Assembly: GCA_964035795.1 (NCBI GenBank)
Contig: OZ038322.1
Span: 2,886,264 to 2,950,263 of the forward strand
From: Pterobdella sp. o SKG-2022
Lineage: Eukaryota > Annelida > Clitellata > Hirudinida > Piscicolidae
Direction: 5' to 3'
Length of the DNA: 64,000 nt
The position numbers and the translations under genes are program-made. Below, in pieces: positions 1 through 12,300 of this stretch (within the stretch, counting starts at the first letter, position 1; the number at the start of each line of letters is the position of its first letter). Below the pieces are notes generated by a model, which was given only the letters and a program-made list of their open reading frames with translations, was not told the origin of the DNA and did no database searches.

Positions 1-347
1 ACGACTCATTTGGAAACATTGGCAACCAAAATAATAACAATCCTCAAAATAATGAGATTGAAAATTATTTAAATAGTGAGTTAGTCGATGATGAAGAAGA
101 ATTGAAAAAAATCAATGAAACAAACAACAACAATAGTGGTGGTGAAAACATAAATATCGAAAAAAAATGTAAATTCAATGAAGCTTTTCGAGAAATCCAT
201 TATTTGAAGGAAAATCTGAATTATTTCAAAAGAAAAGATAAATCAGATCAAACGTGCACAGAAAACAATACGAACCATTGCAATAACAATCCTAAAAATT
301 TGTTCACTCTTTGCAATACTCGCCTTTCATTCCGCAAACAAGAAGAG
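1..347 (+). CDS. ADGB: Androglobin exon, partial at left edge
   Basis: The frame is open from the window edge (first full codon at base 3). It codes for an Asn-rich stretch, then an acidic segment (VDDEEELKK) and a helical segment (FNEAFREIHYLKENLNYF). A donor, GAG|GTAGTA, lies at 347/348 at phase 0. The frame stays open to 470, so a longer exon is possible, but the phase match with 424 favours the splice. Confidence 0.6.
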
Positions 348-3300
348 GTAGTAATTAATACATGGTCTCCGATATATATGTCTTTTTTACTGATTCAATC
401 AAACCCACAAATACCATTCAAAGGTATTTCGACAAGCGATATACACTGCCATTATAGAGCTGGACAATAAACAACAGATTCATGATAAAACAGAAGAAGT
501 GACGGATAAAAAAAGAGCTCAATCTAAGAAACAAGCAACTGAAATGGAAGAAGGGAAGGAAAGGCACAAGAGTTTGAGGACTGCACAAATGAACTTCGCA
601 TTGAGGGTGCTCCTTTTCGACAGCACCACTCCCAACCCACTCTCGGTAGATTACTCGCATCAGCCTGAAAACCTGAAGAACCGTTTGCAAATTTTATTCA
701 TTAGAAATTTTACACTACTTTTATATTTAATTTCAAACTGGAAATTATTTCACACACTTGGGTTTAAAAAAAAATTTTTTTTCAAGAAACTAAAGTATCA
801 TTTGAAAAAAGTAAAGAACAAAAAGGTACATTTTTCATGTTACTTTTAAAAAACTTTCAATTTAATTTGAGCGTACTTGACAGGAAATAAAACTTTTGTT
901 GAAGAGCACTTGCTCGAAGACCATTCCAACAGGTTGCAACTGATTTAAAAATATAATTATCACTGAACTGATTTGTATTTGCGATTATGTATTCTAATTA
1001 TTTTCAATCGAATCTATTTTATTTTCAATTTAGTTCTTTTAAAGAATTTTTATCCGAGTCTTCAGCTTTAAAACTGTATAGTGCAGCTGTGAAAATACAG
1101 AGGTAAAATAGAAATATATAAAACATGAAACTACGATTTTATTGATAAAAATTGAATGTTTGAAGACATTGGCGAGGTCATTTCTTCAGGATGATTTGCA
1201 AGCTGCGATGCATGCCCCAAATCACGCTAAGTCGCCATTATATTTCCTTGTCGAAAAATAATTTTATTTTTTTGAGGTCTTTTAACTGATGTTTTCGATG
1301 CATTTTATACTGCACTTTGAGATAAAAATTTAAATGTTTATTTATGATTTAAAAACTTTTGGAAAGATCACATGACTCTGAAACTATTGATAAAACATTT
1401 AGCTTCTCGTTTTTATTGTTCAGTTTGACGACATGAAACCTGACAAATTAGAATATAAAAGAAAATATTTTCAACTCAACATTTGTTCTCAAGCATCACC
1501 ATTCAGAAGTGGCTATAAAAAATCTTCTAACTTTCAGGCGGTCGGAAGAATAAAAAGCATTATGATTCAGTGATGAAAATGGCCATTATTCTATCACGTG
1601 CTATCCGCTCTAATGCCGAGTTTTTTGGCCTTCAGTTTTACAAGTAATTTTGAAAATTTCTCTGAACTTTTTATCGCCGGTGTAGTTTATTCAAAACATT
1701 TCATCAAATCGAACCCTTTTATGGCTTAAGTTATATTAAAATTATCAATCCGAACAAATTTATTTCTTAAATGAATCGAAACTTTAAGAAACCATTCTTA
1801 TAGTAATTTCCAAAGTTTAACATTGGTTTAATAAAATCTTTGGTAGAAAGATGTTCCGTCTGTACCCGGAGTGGCAGCGGCTCTTCAGTTTCCATGACGA
1901 CGAAGACGTTAGATGCTCAATGAAAGAGTTTGAAGGCAGGGTATCGCTTGATGCAGATGACTACTCCATAGTTCTGAGGTGCTTCTTTGGTTGATTTAGT
2001 TGCTTATTTCGATTCAAAATATGCTAAATTGAATTTTTATTAGTCCAAGGCTTGGTATGCCTCAAATAAAAATTACCATTGATTGAAAATGTTCTATTTG
2101 AGGAAAAAAGTTTGATTTTATTAAATAACTTACGCTTTTTTTTACCCAGAGATGTTTTTCACGCTACTGAAGAACAAATGCTGGGTTTTTTTAAATTTTA
2201 TTGCTATTCTTCAGTCAAAAACACAAATCATTTTCTTCTGCGGGTTTTTAATAACGACACTAACTGCCTTTTGACTTGCACTTTAAAAGGAATAAAGCCC
2301 CTGCTTTATTCTCCTAATAAGGTCAGAAAGTTGGAAATAATACTATTCATTATCATTAATTAATTTGATTTTATAAATAAATTTTGAAGTTGCTTAAAGA
2401 AATTTTGTTCATATTCTTTATAGTATGGTTACACAGTAGTAGTATTTCAACGGAAAAAAGATGATCAAATCAGTGATGCCGATGAAAACTTTAATAACTC
2501 AGCATTCAAAACGAAAAATAAAAGTTTTGAAAAAAGACCGAGGGAAACTTCGTCTGTTTGCGGCTGGAGTTTGAAGGTGCTTGGGAGTGCCATAAGTGGT
2601 TGCCTGGTGAAAGAGCAGTCCGAAGAGCCTCTCAAGGTGCATTTCAATGTCACAAGCATCTGCCAATACCTTGTTCCAGAAAGATCCATCTTCATATTTA
2701 GGTGCTTCTGTTTTTCAGCTATATTTCTCGTTTTTTATTTTTTTATTTTTTTAGGTTCTTTATATTACTTAGAGAAACTATAACAAACGAAATTAATAAT
2801 TCGATAAAATCCTTCACTAAGGTGCTTTGAAAATATATTGGCATTTTTTTATTCGATGCTTTGATATTTTATCACGTCAGTAAGCTATGAACGACAAAAA
2901 CGTCGATCAAACTGAGATAAAACTATTTTCTTTCTTTTTTATTTTCCAATTATATTTATCATAGAATTAGAAATGATTGGTGCATTATTTATTGCGACAT
3001 GTCAGGTACAGACTCTGGGTGACACAGAGTCAACTAGTCTCTCTCCATCTCGTCTGCTCCAACCCGTGTGCTTTTATCGAGGTAAGCAATTTCATTTTTA
3101 TTCCATTTTTTCATAATGTGTAATAAATTATAATAGAAATAAATTTGTCATCTCGGTTAGGGTAAGGTTGAAAACATTTGACATGAAATCCAAAAAAGGC
3201 ATTTACAAATTCGGTCAGTCAAAAGTACAAAGCATGAAAAATTAGAGCTAACAGTTGTTGCTTGACGTGCAAAAAAAAATAGCTCACAAAATTATGGGTC

Positions 3301-6300
3301 TAAAAACTCTACAAAAGGCGAGTTCTTATCACTTTTGAGTGAACCTGCCAACTTCTAACGCGGGATTGAGCAAATGACGCTTGGTTTTAATTCATTATGG
3401 TTCAAAAACAAATATAATTTTTGCAGTCGTTTTTCTATTTAAAAAAACTGAACTTCAATTTTTTTGAGGAGCTTTTACTAGAGTATAACTACAATATTCG
3501 ATGAGTACTTTATCATTAAATTTTCATGGTGAAACTAATTATCATAAATCGTGAAAATTATTAATAAAATGTTTGTAATGTACTTAGAAAGTTTTTTTTC
3601 ATTAGCATCGAAAGAAAAAAATCAAACATGAAGCATATTGCACAGTTGAACATACACGAGGATGAGGTAGTGAGGACGAGTGTGAAGGGACAAGGATCGG
3701 TGTTTTTGCCTTCGTTCCACCTAGTGCAAGTGGAGGCTTCTTCAAAACTCTCATGCCCTCACGTCTCACCAGATGATACCACTCAACCAGATGTCGAAAC
3801 TGAAGAAAAAGATAAAGAAAAAGATTTCAGCAAAGAAATTACAGAAGAGAGCATTACTGGTCTCGACTCTGAAGGTGCGATGGCTTATTTTTATTGACAA
3901 GTAGCTTCATCAGTACATGATAGTAGTTATATACTTATGGGCTAATGTAGTGAAGTGCAATAAATTTATTTTCAGAATTACCAGTGAAACAGCGCAACTT
4001 CGTTAGTCTCAATAGCTGTTTTCATGATTAATTTTATAAAACAGAAAAAAGTTTTAAGCCTTTTTTGAGTGATGAATGATTACTAATACAGGAAGTGGAT
4101 GCAAATGAGATAAAGGAATTGAAGGGAAAGCTCTCAACAAGCATCGACGTATCAATCAGTTTTTTTAAATTTTGCTAAGTGTTCAAACCTTTAGGTTCAA
4201 TCAAAAAGTATTATTGATCTACATTGAAAATATTCGCAAGATGTGTTATTTAGTGTAAATTTTATAAGAAATTCAAGAAACTTTTAGTTGTTTTTTAAAT
4301 GATGGTTCTATAAAATTTGATTTTAACTAAGAATGTTTTGATTTGAATTGATAATCTTTATATGGGGTGTATGGACGACAGAAGCAAATGGGCGCCTTCT
4401 CATCCTTTCCTACCATAAGCAACGTCAAAAAAAGATTAGTCGTGAGTTTTTTGTGATTAATGACGACTCCTTAAAATACTTTCAGTTTCAAAGTAAAAGT
4501 TTTAATTCCTTGTTTTTTAAATTCATAAGATTAAATTATTAAAGAATAAAAGCTATCATCATGTTTGGATAAAAATTTAAATTTTATTTGATAATATCAT
4601 TTATCATTAAAATTTTTTATGTACTCTTAATCAAAATATTCTTTCAAAATATCAAGTTTTTCCATCGTTTTTTCTTTTAAAAAAAATTTATAGCTTCGAT
4701 AAATTTTTTTAAATTAAATTTTTTTTTTTTAAATTTGAACAATTGCAATATAAATTTTTTTTCTCTCTCAAACTTGTCACATAAGATTGATTCAATTAAT
4801 CTCTTCAGGCAAGCTATCACATTTAAAATGATTATGTTAATGTTCGAGTTTTTTTCAAATTAACAAAGTCACTTATGACCACGTTCTGCAACTTCATCTC
4901 GCTGTTTTAAAATGTTGCTGATCTCACAAACGAATGCTAGATGAGAAATCAATTAAAAATGTTTGTATTCTTTTGAAACATAAATTTTGAGACTACTTTT
5001 GTACTTTATCATAAAAGACTAAGATTTTTAATTTTTGATCGAACGCACAACCCCAACAGCTGACAACAATGTCTTATAGTCATAGAATAGTGCACCCATA
5101 AGCACAGAAATCAATTTTTTCTTGAAATCACTTTTTATGGCTAAACAAAACTTATTTTATTCAAATTAAATCAAATTGATTGAATATTCTCAACTCAGAA
5201 ATCATTATTCAAATTTTTTAAAAATTTACACAGTTCCTTATTGAAGGCAACTTCATTTAATTTGATTTAATTAGTCATAAGTAAAATATTTTTAACAATC
5301 TCCCAATTTAAATTTTCTTTATTGACTAGTTAACACAAATCTTGTTTTTGGAATAACAATTGTTTTTTCAAGCAAAAATTAAATTACTTTTGACGTAAAA
5401 TATTCGAAAATCAATATAATAGAAACAAACACTAAGGTTTATTGAGAAACTTAATACACGAAGCTTTTCGTAAGAGTATCTTACACTATCTAGTGTATCT
5501 AGATAATGTAAGATACTCTTACGAGAAGCTTTGTGTATTAAGTTGCTCAATAAACCTTAGTGTTTGTTTCTATTATATAAATTACTTTTTAAAACAAAAA
5601 TGATATAAATGTTTTGTAAAAATTAAAATTTTAAAACGGGTGTTTACGTTTATATTCATGTTTTGTAATAGATCATGAAAAATACAAAAAACTATTTTAA
5701 TTTATTTTTGGAAAATAATGATTGATAAAATTAGTAAATAATATTTGTAAACACTTGAAACATCAAAAGCGTGTTTGCTCTTTCCAGCTCATATCAATGA
5801 ATCATGAAGACGAAAATTTAAAAGCATCATTGAATAATGCAGTTATATTTTTGGTGGGAGATCTAAAGATTTTTGCACACAATGCAGGAGAGGCATCAGT
5901 ACAAAGTGGAAGCGGTGATTGTTAATGACAGTTGGTCTCTTAGTGAAGAAGAAGAAAAAGAAATTCAAAAATTAATAAAGAGTTCGAATAGTATGTCAAT
6001 ATTGAAATTCTTTTGAATGTCATAGCATAAGGTTATCTTGTTAAATCTTACAACCCATCCAGTTCCAGCAAATGTCAAAAGCACAGACAAAAAGCTATCA
6101 AAAAGGTCTCAAAATAGTTGGAAAGAAAGCGAGCAAACGAAGAACCTTTCCACCGATGAACAACTGAACGTTCTTCCCGTTGAAACCACTCTGCCTCACT
6201 GGTCTCTCAAGGTCATCCGCGATGACAGCCTTCCTGAGGTGTCAACCTTCATTTGAATATCATTTTAAGGTATGTTTTCATCAAACCTACGTGACAATGG

Positions 6301-9300
6301 GTGATGTGGACCGAGTTCAAAACTTGATTATAAGTTACTGTGAGGCCAAAAGGCGCACCATTGATTCACCTGGGAGAGCCTCCATACGTTTGTACTAGTG
6401 AATGGTCGATTTGTAAATTGTTGGAGTTTTTGTTGGTGTTTCTATGAAAAGACGGTAATGAAATTAAAAAAAATTTTTTTTATAACTCATTTTTCATCTT
6501 ACTTTTGTTAATAGCTCAATGCAGAAGGCTGTTAACTTATGAGTAAATCGAATGTTTAAACATTTAAATTAACCTTCTGAAGGTTTTTTATTGAAATTAT
6601 TGCTTGAAATATTTTTTTTTCATCACATTCATATAGCGCACTTTTTACATAAATTAAATTTATATCAGAGGCGCTCAAAGATACAAATATAGTTTATGAA
6701 AAGGTAATAGTCTGTACAAATTAGTTTATTAAAAACTACAAAGTATAAATTTTTATCAGAACTGATGATTATATTTCATTTTTAACACATTCTCACTATT
6801 TTTGCATTTTTTAAACATTTTAATTATAGCTTAAGTTTTTTTCATTGATATTGTTTTTTATTTCAGCTTGAATTTCATGCAATTAACTACACCTTAAAAG
6901 CATTTTTTTAACATCTTTTTTAAAAACGAGCTGAGATTTCCCACAAATAAATTATAATAAATAATTTTTTCATTTCAAAACTTTCAGCTTTTTTTATAAA
7001 GTGTTTTCTTATTTCGATACAATGTGGTTGAATTTTACAAATTTTATGGAAGTTTAGTTTATTTAAAACAACCACTTTTTTCAAAAAATGCACGCCGATT
7101 AATTAAGATTTTTAAAAAAATTTTTAAATAAAAAAATTATAGCTTTTTTGCTGTTTTGAAAATGTGTTGAAAACCTCACGAAATAGATTTAAAATTTTTT
7201 TAAAAGTATTTCACATTATTTTTTTAATGTACAACCTTTGAAAATCTTTCAACAATTTAAAATTTTTTTGCACATCTATAAACAGCAATGAAGTTGCTAT
7301 TTAAAACTCTTCATCAAATCCTTTATTATAAATTTATCTTAATTGTTCTAATTGAATTTTTCAATTTTATAAAACGTGGTGAATGATCTCTTGAAACAAG
7401 TTTCACATTCACTCATGACATCCACCTTGATGTTTCTGACTGAGAAGCATGTATCGTATATGATTTCCATCAATCACTTTCTAGTATCGAATGTTTCATT
7501 GAATTTCTTTCTCATCAATGATTCTCAAGTATCAATTAATCCATTTCATTCACATCGTGTTTCAACAAGAAAACCAAGACTCAATTTTTAACTACACCAA
7601 AGATTCTCATGATTTATTTCACAGGAAACTTTTGTGCTGCAGAAAAATAGTGACGAAACAGATTTGTTGGAAAGGTGGAAAGCTTCGTGGGAAATGAACG
7701 ATGCAAGGAGATGTAGTAGAGCCAGGGTGAGAAGGCAGGAATTTGTCTGCAAACACCTCTTAAAGGTCTCCAAACTTCTTTTTGATGGCTTGTTTTGTTG
7801 CAGGGGTTATTTTTGTATATAAGTTATTCAAAGTGTTTGAAGTATCAATTAATATTTCATTTAATATATTTTCAACTTCATGTAAGTTTCGTTCATCAAT
7901 TAATAAATGTTATTTATAACTTAAATTGTGACAAATAAAAACCAATGCTTTTGTTTGCTAAATATAATTTTCAAGCTTGTTGTTCATAATACATGTTATA
8001 TTGTTTGAATGAATTATGTAATAATTTTATAAATTTTCTCTCCCTTACTTTTTTCAAACTAAAGGATGTGAAACTGGAAAAAGGTAAGAACAAAAAAGAT
8101 GAATGTGGCATTGTTGAAAAAAATGTTTTTGAAGAATCTAAAAAACAAAAAGCAGAAACAAATAAAGAAGATAAAAAAAAAAAAAGCGAAAAAGAAGAAA
8201 ACGAAGAGGAGGAGGAAGAGGATGATGAGATTGTAGACTCAATCAAAAAGGATAAAGATAATCAGAAAAATGCAGTGTTGGACTTGGCACACAACAAACA
8301 CAACCAACTGCCTGACTTCGTCCAAATCTATTTGAACAACCTCCAAAATGATACTAACTCAAAATCTAATTTTTTTAAATTTTTGAATAAAAATGAAAAT
8401 AAAAATAACAACATGAGCAACAATAATGGCACTTTCGACGAAATGGTAAGTATCACCAATGAGAATAAAAACATGAGCAAAATAAAAATTAATGAAATGT
8501 TATTGAAAAGACTTCAAAAATTACTCTTTAAAAATTTCTTTTTAAATATTGATGATTTTGTAAAAAGTTATGAAAAAAGTAAGTTATTTCATGAAAATCC
8601 TAACGAAAAAAGTGAAAGCGATTTAAAAGAGCAGAAAATTGACATTTGCAAGAGCCTTCCATTAACATTCAGAGCTACATCAGCAAGCTCGTCATGTCTT
8701 GGTTTAGAATGGCGCGGTCAAAAAAGTTTGAAAAAATTTGAAGGAGGTAACATAATAAACAGCACAAACAACAATACTTGCATGGAAACAACAAGAAATA
8801 CGGTGGGCGAGGATGGCAACTCAAACTCACAACCCACTGAGCAGCCTTACGTGTAAGTTTTCGTGTGGTTCGTAACCTTATCGTGTTAAAATTTCAACAT
8901 TTTTTAAATCTCAGAATAAGAACTCAGGGGTGTTTTGAAAATTTAATGAAAGAATGTGAACGAATTAAATATAAACACTTCGATTGTTTTGCAATAAAAC
9001 AAAAACAGATAATCTAGTATAGACTTTTCTTTTTTTATTATTTTTCAACTGAAAGCGAACTTATATTTTTTTTTCATTTATTTTTTTTCTTTGCGGCCGT
9101 TGTCTCTGGTATTTTTAATTTAAAAACCATATTTTTTCCTCTAGTAGTTTTTGGTTTGGGCAAACCTTTTAGGCTCTAGTTATTCTATCTTTCAAAACCC
9201 CTATCTAAGTGTTTTGGTTTTGATTAGATTTGGAATTATTGCGAAGCCTTTATTTGAGGGTTTTCTGTATACTGTTTTGTTTAATGTAACGCGGTATTTA

Positions 9301-12300
9301 TAAAGCGCTTTTACTCATAGCTCAAAGCGCTTACTATAAATTTAATGTAGCGAAAACTCCCTGTGAAACAGGTGCTAATTGTCAGCCCACGCGAGATCGA
9401 ACCTGGTAACTTTAGATAATTAGTCTCTACTTTTGAGCTATAAGGGCTCCCTTTCTTTTTATATATGAGAGTATCTAAAAAAGAAATTTAATTATTTTGT
9501 TCTATTTCTACCGTAAATTTTAGAAATTAGTGAACCTCATTCAAACAATTTACAAAAATTTGAAAATATAAACAATTTATTTAATGAACATTCAACAAAA
9601 AAAAATAATTTGAAATGGAAAATTTCTAAAAATTTTACTCTTAACTTTATTTCTTAGTGGTAATTAAAAATTCACATCAAACATTCTAATGATCTACAAT
9701 ATTTACGGCAACAGGGAAGTACGAGGTTTTTCAAAATGGCCTGGGTATGTAAGTCGTGTTTTTTTGATTTAAAAAATGTTTTCGATTGCTCCACCAAATG
9801 GTGTGTGAGGAAAGCTCAAGTCACTGTAGTTTTCGTAACATTTCAGCAAATCTGAAAAATAGTGCTTCATTTTTGAATAATTTTGGAAAAACTTCTTTCT
9901 ACATGTTGAAGAAAAAACAAAAATTCAGATAAAAAATAAAATACTATTTTAAATACACATTGAATGTAACGAGCAAAGTTCATTTTCAATATACAAGTGT
10001 CAAATTGGCCTGCGTGCAGATCCAAATTATAAAATTATACGAGATAGTGGGGACGATGGCTGATGGGAGTATATGCTTGGTGCTGCTAGCTTTTTGAGCT
10101 TGGATAGTTCATAATTCCATGATAAGAGTTTATTGGAAGTTCCAACGATGTCTTAGTTTAATTAAGCTAAAACAGACATTTAATACTTAAAACTCTACAA
10201 GGTGTTTCACCATATTGCGCGTTTTTGATTGATTTTTAGAAACATTAAAAAGCATTTAAAGTGAATTTAAAAACATTCTATACTGATTAAATCTTCAAAC
10301 TCAAGTTATAAAATTCATAAATAAATCAAATTTTTCTATGTAAAAGCAATTTTTTAATGTGTTATTGGATATTTGATTCCAACGTAAAATAATTAAATTA
10401 TTCATACTCATTTCGCTTACTATAAGTGCTTAGCAAGTTTTGTTGCTGAACGTTTTTAAATGGTTAAAAACGTGTTTCATGACTTTCAAACAATTTTGCT
10501 TTCAAAAATATTTGATGAAAATTTTGAATGCAGATTCAAAAATATAGCTAACCATTAAATGCGCTAATGAAGAATTCTTAAACACTTGTCCCAATTCCAA
10601 TTTGTTTTTTCATCATTTGAAATGCTAACTTAACAAAAAATAACGGTTGTAGAGCTGCTGAAACATGCCATCAAAATCTTTTATAACTGAAAACTTTCAG
10701 CATTTTAAATTAGTTTCTATGATTTCTCACGTTTTTATTTCTGTATCTTATGATAAAACTTAAAAGTTCAAGCATTTGAATTTTGTTGAACAAAAATATT
10801 TGCGTTAAATAATATATCTAATTTAAAACTTTCGAGAAACGGTGGATTCTCCAAATTCCACATATGCCTTTGTTTGATTTGGAGTTTTTTGAGCATAAAT
10901 GGGAAAAAGTAAACTTGTGAATGTATAAACCCAAAAAATGCTTTGAATTAATTACATGTTAAAAGGCAGTTTGTTTCAATTTTTATTTTTATCTTAAGTT
11001 TTAACTCATGCAACATAAAGCAATAATTACAGTTGAATCTGTTGTTTTGATAAGTGGTCAAAACTTTTCATGAACCTCAAACGAAACACCAAAGTCTAAA
11101 TGGCATAGATACCAATGATTTGATGTTGTTGCAACAAAATTTAATTTAATTTTCAGATAATACACTGTGTTTTATTGTTTAGAAATATAACAAAATAAAA
11201 ATAATAAAAATTCTTTTTTCATGAAAGTGTATGAAAAGAAGAATAAAATAAGACAATGAAAAAATTAACAAGTTGCTTAAATAAATTTTTAAAAATTCCC
11301 ACTTGATAACTCGCGCAAATTCATGTTTGCTAAAATAGGAATGACGTTGATATAAATGCTTGAAACGTTTATGTTGCAAGTTTTTTGGGAAGCTGTTTGA
11401 AGCGAAAGAATTGAAAAGTTATTTGTCTGATTGATGAGGTCTAAATCAAAATCAAAATAGCTTATTTCGAAGAGTTCAAATCAAATATTTTTGCAAAAAT
11501 ATTTCAATGGCTCAAGTCACCAAAGTTCATCGTGGCTGCTCCAGAAAATTTCGTTTCTTGTGATAACAAACCATCAAATCTTAGCGATTTTTTTGCATTT
11601 ATGCGTTTTCATGCTAATATTCTTTTAAAATTAAACTATTTATAATTTTCATTCCAAATGTGATTATTTTTGCAAAGAAATTCTGAGTTTGTAATACAAC
11701 TATATCGAAGTTACCTGAAGGCTTCAAATAATTTATTTTTGAAATTTTTTTTTTCATTTTCAAATTTTGTTCTTATTTGCTCAAAAATTCTATTTTCGAC
11801 TTAATTTTAACAAACTTCATATGAGAAAAATTTCAAGATGACAATCCTAGTGAATGTGTCGAAATTCACACGCCCTTTAGAAAAAGGTTCAAAACAAGAG
11901 GAAATTATCTCTTCGCTTCACCTAGTTTAGAAGTCTATTATCAATAGAAAGAAATATAAAAAATATAAGTAGTTTTTAAGAAACCAAGCAATGCAACTCA
12001 AATTTCACTTCGTATTGAGGTTGGTTGACCACGGAAGTGCATTGAGTTCAATGGGATAATGGGCAAGTTCGGCGATTATTTTCATAAAGAGGAAATATTG
12101 AAAATTTTGAAACGACTAAATATTTTCACAAAGTAATTCATGTTTGAAGGTATTTGGAACTTTTAAAAGTTTTAAAATACATTTTGAGGCATTTATTTGA
12201 GGTGATTGTTCGAATTTGAAAGGAGATCAAATGAAACAGAATTGCGGTGATGTCTTCATCTATTGTTTTATTGGAGAATATTATGGAAGATGGGTGTTAG

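Noticed and set aside
3628..3645. ATG at 3628 as a gene start
   Set aside because: The segment lies inside the androglobin gene, and the acceptor at 3645 keeps the frame of the previous exon; the ATG is intronic.
4348..4542. Frame at 4348-4542 as an extra androglobin exon
   Set aside because: No in-phase splice sites found, and the exons at 4148 and 5888 join without it.
7971..8246. Minus-strand Ser-rich frame
   Set aside because: Shadow of the Lys/Glu-rich androglobin exon.
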